Positions 32,195 through 34,508 of a DNA stretch of 34,508 nucleotides are shown here, in pieces. The DNA is from Larix sibirica. Taxonomy: Eukaryota; Streptophyta; Pinopsida; Pinales; Pinaceae. Under the pieces are notes generated by a model. It saw nothing but the letters and a program-made list of their open reading frames with translations, searched no databases and was not told the DNA's origin. The translations under genes and the position numbers were made by a program. Every line of letters starts with the position of its first letter. The stretch's first letter is position 1. Where the stretch lies: contig NWUY0300008109.1 in assembly GCA_004151065.3 (NCBI GenBank), positions 58,087 through 92,594 on the forward strand, given 5' to 3'.

Positions 32195-32392
32195 CTCAAT
32201 CAAACATTTGTTAAGGAAGTTAAGAGCTTAAGAGAAGGAACGGTGGGCAAATTAAAGAAGAACAAGGATGAATCAAAAGAGGAACTTGCAAAGAGAGATG
32301 AGAATATGACCAAGTTGTCTAATCATAATCAAACCTTTCTTAAAGAGGTTAAGAGATTAAGCAGAAGGAAAAAATATGTCAACATGAGGTAG
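32195..32392 (+). pseudogene. Coiled-coil coding remnant with an internal 43-codon repeat
   Basis: An open stretch without a nearby ATG reads LNQTFVKEVKSLREG, then KNKDESKEELAKRDENMTKL, then HNQTFLKEVKRLSRRK before a stop. NQTF(V/L)KEVK recurs after 129 bases, exactly 43 codons, so the repeat preserves the frame. The composition (Lys/Glu-rich, heptads) suggests a coiled coil. Flanking purine-rich sequence (about 32060-32180 and 32400-32820) seems to be the same coding region after frameshifts. I do not recognise the source protein. Confidence 0.4.
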
Positions 32393-32820
32393 AAACAAAG
32401 ATCATAGATGAAGTGACAACCAAGATAATTAAAAGAGTGGTTTGTAAGAAGTTTGAAGCAAGATTAGATAGAGTTGACATTAAATCAGGAATGCAAACAA
32501 GGATTAACGGATGAAAGCAATGGGTATAAAGTGTTGCTTGTCAACTTCATAATGAAAAGGAAAACATGATAGAAAAGGCCACAACAAAAGCTAGAGGATG
32601 TGAACTTCAACTAGAGAAAGTTGAAATTAAAATAGAGAATCAGAAATGTTGACAAAAATATGAATAAAGCTGATGGTCTTATGAATGAAATAGAGAACCA
32701 AAATAAAATTTTGGAAAAATTCACCCAAAAGCAAGTACTAATGAAGAATAAAAGCACAAAAGATAGATCTTGGTGAAAGGGAAGATTGAAACCAAGTATG
32801 AAGGTAGAGAGATTAAGACT

Positions 32821-33692
32821 AAGTCAACTAAAGTCCCACTGTATTGACATACTCATTATCATGGAAGTCTTCAATCAAGACAATAGGACAAACAATTGGA
32901 TGGATAATCAAACATGCCAACAATTGAGCACAGATTGAATTGTGCAACATTAGACTATCAAAGATTGACACTAGTAAGTGTTGGATACGGATGGATGGAT
33001 AATCAACATGGCAACAATGAACACAAATATGAGGAAATCTTATTACTTGGTATTGTTTAATGCTTTGAGGATGAAGCTTCCAAGTAGTGGGGGCATGTTG
33101 TGCCCCTACCACAACATAGAGCATGGATATCAAATTAATCTCAACTTCATTTGGTTCCGTGGGCCTTTAGGGGTTAATGTAGCCGTATAAATCAATATTA
33201 GTGGTTTATTAAGGTCACTTCATGTGGTGAACCATTTGCTAGGCACCCAAAGCCCTAAGTTGACTAAAATCCCACTGTATCGACATACTCACTATCATGA
33301 AAGTATTCAATCAAGACAATAGGACAAGTAATTGGATGGATAATCAAACATGCCAACAATTGGGCACAATTTGAATTGTGCAACATTAGACTATCAAAGG
33401 TTGACACCAATAAGCGTTGGATACAAATGGGTGGATAATTGACATGGCAACAATTGAACACAAACATGAGGAAAATCTTATTACTTGGTATTGTTTAATG
33501 CTTTGATGATGAAGCTTCCAAGGAGTGAGGGCATGTTGTGCCCCTACCACAAGATAGAGCATGAATATCATATAAATGCCAACTTCATTTGGTTCTGTGG
33601 GTCTTTAGGGGTTAATGTAGCCATACAAATCAATATTAGTGGTTATTAAGGACACTTTATGTGGCGAGCCATTTGTTAGGTACCCAAGGGCC
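32821..33692. repeat. Tandem duplication, unit 436 bp; possible LTR-retrotransposon edge
   Basis: The unit begins AAGT(C/T)(A/G)ACTAAA(G/A)TCCCACTG at 32821 and again at 33257. The copies are roughly 90% alike by eye. Each contains AG.GGGGGCATGTTGTGCCCC or its close variant (copy 1 at 33085-33106; copy 2 at about 33524-33543). A purine run followed by TGTTG is what the join of an LTR element's polypurine tract and 3' LTR looks like, but no second LTR or coding domain was found. Confidence 0.75.
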
Positions 33693-34020
33693 TATCTTAT
33701 GTTTGTTATATTATTTGTTTGTAGGTCTCATTGACCATGGATGAGGATTAGGTGTAAATTTATTGCTATCATCAAAGGATTTATCCAAAATGGATAATTA
33801 TATTTATGAATCCATGATATTTTATGTAAAAGGCATTATACCTTCTATTTGGGTGGCAAAGTGCCCACATTTATCTTTTTACAAGAGGTGGTGTGCGATC
33901 CATCACTTGGATGTAGTGTGCTTCGTCTTATCTTTTTGTAATTTTTTCAAGGAAAACCTCTAGGGAAACCCATGGGATGCTTCCCACATTTGTGGATGGC
34001 ATCCCTAGTAAATCCATTGG
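33693..34020. other. No gene recognised
   Basis: A short open frame (33763-33963) has no recognisable motif. Otherwise featureless AT-rich sequence inside the putative intron. Confidence 0.5.
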
Positions 34021-34110
34021 CATAGACTAGTACACCTAATTCAAGGGGATTTGAACCGAATGCCTAACAACATGGAACTAGCCAAATGCCCAACAATAAT
34101 AGCAACAACT
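34020..34110 (-). mobile_element. tRNA-like / SINE-like segment with strong B box
   Basis: On the minus strand GGTTCAAATCC (34047-34057) is a perfect fit to the RNA polymerase III B-box consensus. About 25-30 bases upstream, TTGGCTAGTTCCATG (about 34074-34088) is a weak A-box candidate. No acceptor stem pairing was seen, so a tRNA gene is unlikely and a SINE or tRNA-related fragment more likely. Confidence 0.4.
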
Positions 34111-34339
34111 AGTTGAGATAATCAATTTTGCTATCTTATCTTCTAGTATTGTGACATTGGTGGAAAAATTTAGTCTAGATTTTTAAATCTAGGATCAAAA
34201 AAATGTGTTGAAGTTATCCTTGGAAAAAATCTAATATTGATGAAGGCAAAGTGTGATACGATATGCTCAAGCAATGCATATGTAATGAGAAAGAATGCTA
34301 AACTTCACAAAAAGACAATCCAGGGACAAATTTGTAGCT

Positions 34340-34508
34340 AAGTTACCGGAAACGCCCAAGCAGCCTTGGTGAAACGCCGTTCCCTGTTTCGGATCCTTGT
34401 ACGGAGGGGATACGGCCTTGAAACGTCACCGATATGCATCACATTGGTATGGATACTTTTGCAAGGTTTTGGATACGTTTCAACCTAGAGGTGATACGTT
34501 TCAGGGAA
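34340..34508. repeat. Degenerate short-motif repeat (GGATAC / GAAACG words)
   Basis: The last 170 bases contain many copies of GGATAC, GATACG, GAAACG and their complement CGTTTC, for example GGGGATACGGCCTTGAAACG, TTGGATACGTTTCAAC and GTGATACGTTTCAG. Locally richer in CG than its surroundings. It continues past the window edge, so its nature is unknown. Confidence 0.45.

Larger units (their letters stand above)
30069..34508 (+). other. Putative intron 1 of the P4-ATPase gene (runs out of window)
   Basis: Begins with GTAGGATTATC after the exon. At least 4.4 kb long. No following exon with a recognisable flippase motif (the next expected peptide would resemble GNSISTTKYN) was seen on + before the window ends. 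The region is AT-rich and full of duplications, described separately. Long introns of this kind are usual in large plant genomes, but the boundary is only inferred. Confidence 0.5.

Noticed and set aside
31949-32203. 84-codon minus-strand frame rich in Leu/Phe
   Set aside because: It is the antisense of a Lys/Glu-rich + strand remnant; hydrophobic content is a by-product.
32821-33692. Complete LTR retrotransposon
   Set aside because: No gag-pol domain, primer-binding site or paired LTRs seen; kept only as a tandem repeat with a possible LTR edge.

Overview
This is a piece of a large, repeat-rich land-plant nuclear genome. The evidence is a series of decayed plant-type L1 (LINE) retrotransposons with DUF4283/CCHC ORF1 and EN-RT-zf-RVT-RNase H ORF2, tRNA-derived SINE-like heads, AT microsatellites, and one plausible host exon with a GT donor and a long AT-rich intron. 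A gymnosperm or another large-genome seed plant is likely, but the sequence alone does not fix the species. There is no operon, CRISPR array, phage or plasmid signal.

Layout. 1-1300: AT-rich, no gene. 1583-2710 (-): C-terminal half of a LINE ORF2 ('LINE D'). 3151-3370: 110-bp tandem duplication. 3435-3739 (+): fragment of a LINE RNase H domain that stops at a single-base N (3740). 3765-3870 (-): tRNA-derived SINE head. 4283-4715: AT/GT-rich stretch ending in a 13-A run. 4750-11054 (+): an almost complete but inactivated L1 ('LINE A'). 11077-11648: hairpin and direct repeats. 11770-12299 (+): 5'-truncated relative of LINE A ('LINE E'). 12300-15110: no gene recognised, with a 671-base N gap at 14007-14677. 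About 15590-21640 (-): a second near-full-length, heavily decayed LINE ('LINE B'), split by a 1006-bp insertion flanked by ACCAA. 22590-23905 (-): C-terminal part of a third element ('LINE C').

The block 19129-23930 reappears essentially unchanged at 24357-29158, right after a second single-base N (24356). I saw one base difference. The copies diverge inside an (AT)n microsatellite. This looks like a contig-overlap or haplotype artefact at least as much as a true duplication, so annotations in the second copy should not be counted as independent.

29172-34508: the only part with a likely host gene. A TATA-like box near 29699 precedes an ATG at 29838 and a 77-codon exon ending at a CAG|GTAGG donor (30068/30069). 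The encoded peptide looks like the N-terminus of a P4-type phospholipid-transporting ATPase of the ALA3 type. The rest of the window would then be intron 1, filled with tandem duplications, a coiled-coil coding remnant and SINE-like or LTR-like pieces; no second exon was recognised.

The LINE remnants share an organisation but not a working protein: every ORF2 carries nonsense codons, and several have lost metal ligands or catalytic residues. I found no undescribed functional system. The points most worth checking are the N-joined duplication, the insertion inside LINE B, the SINE heads and the P4-ATPase exon.
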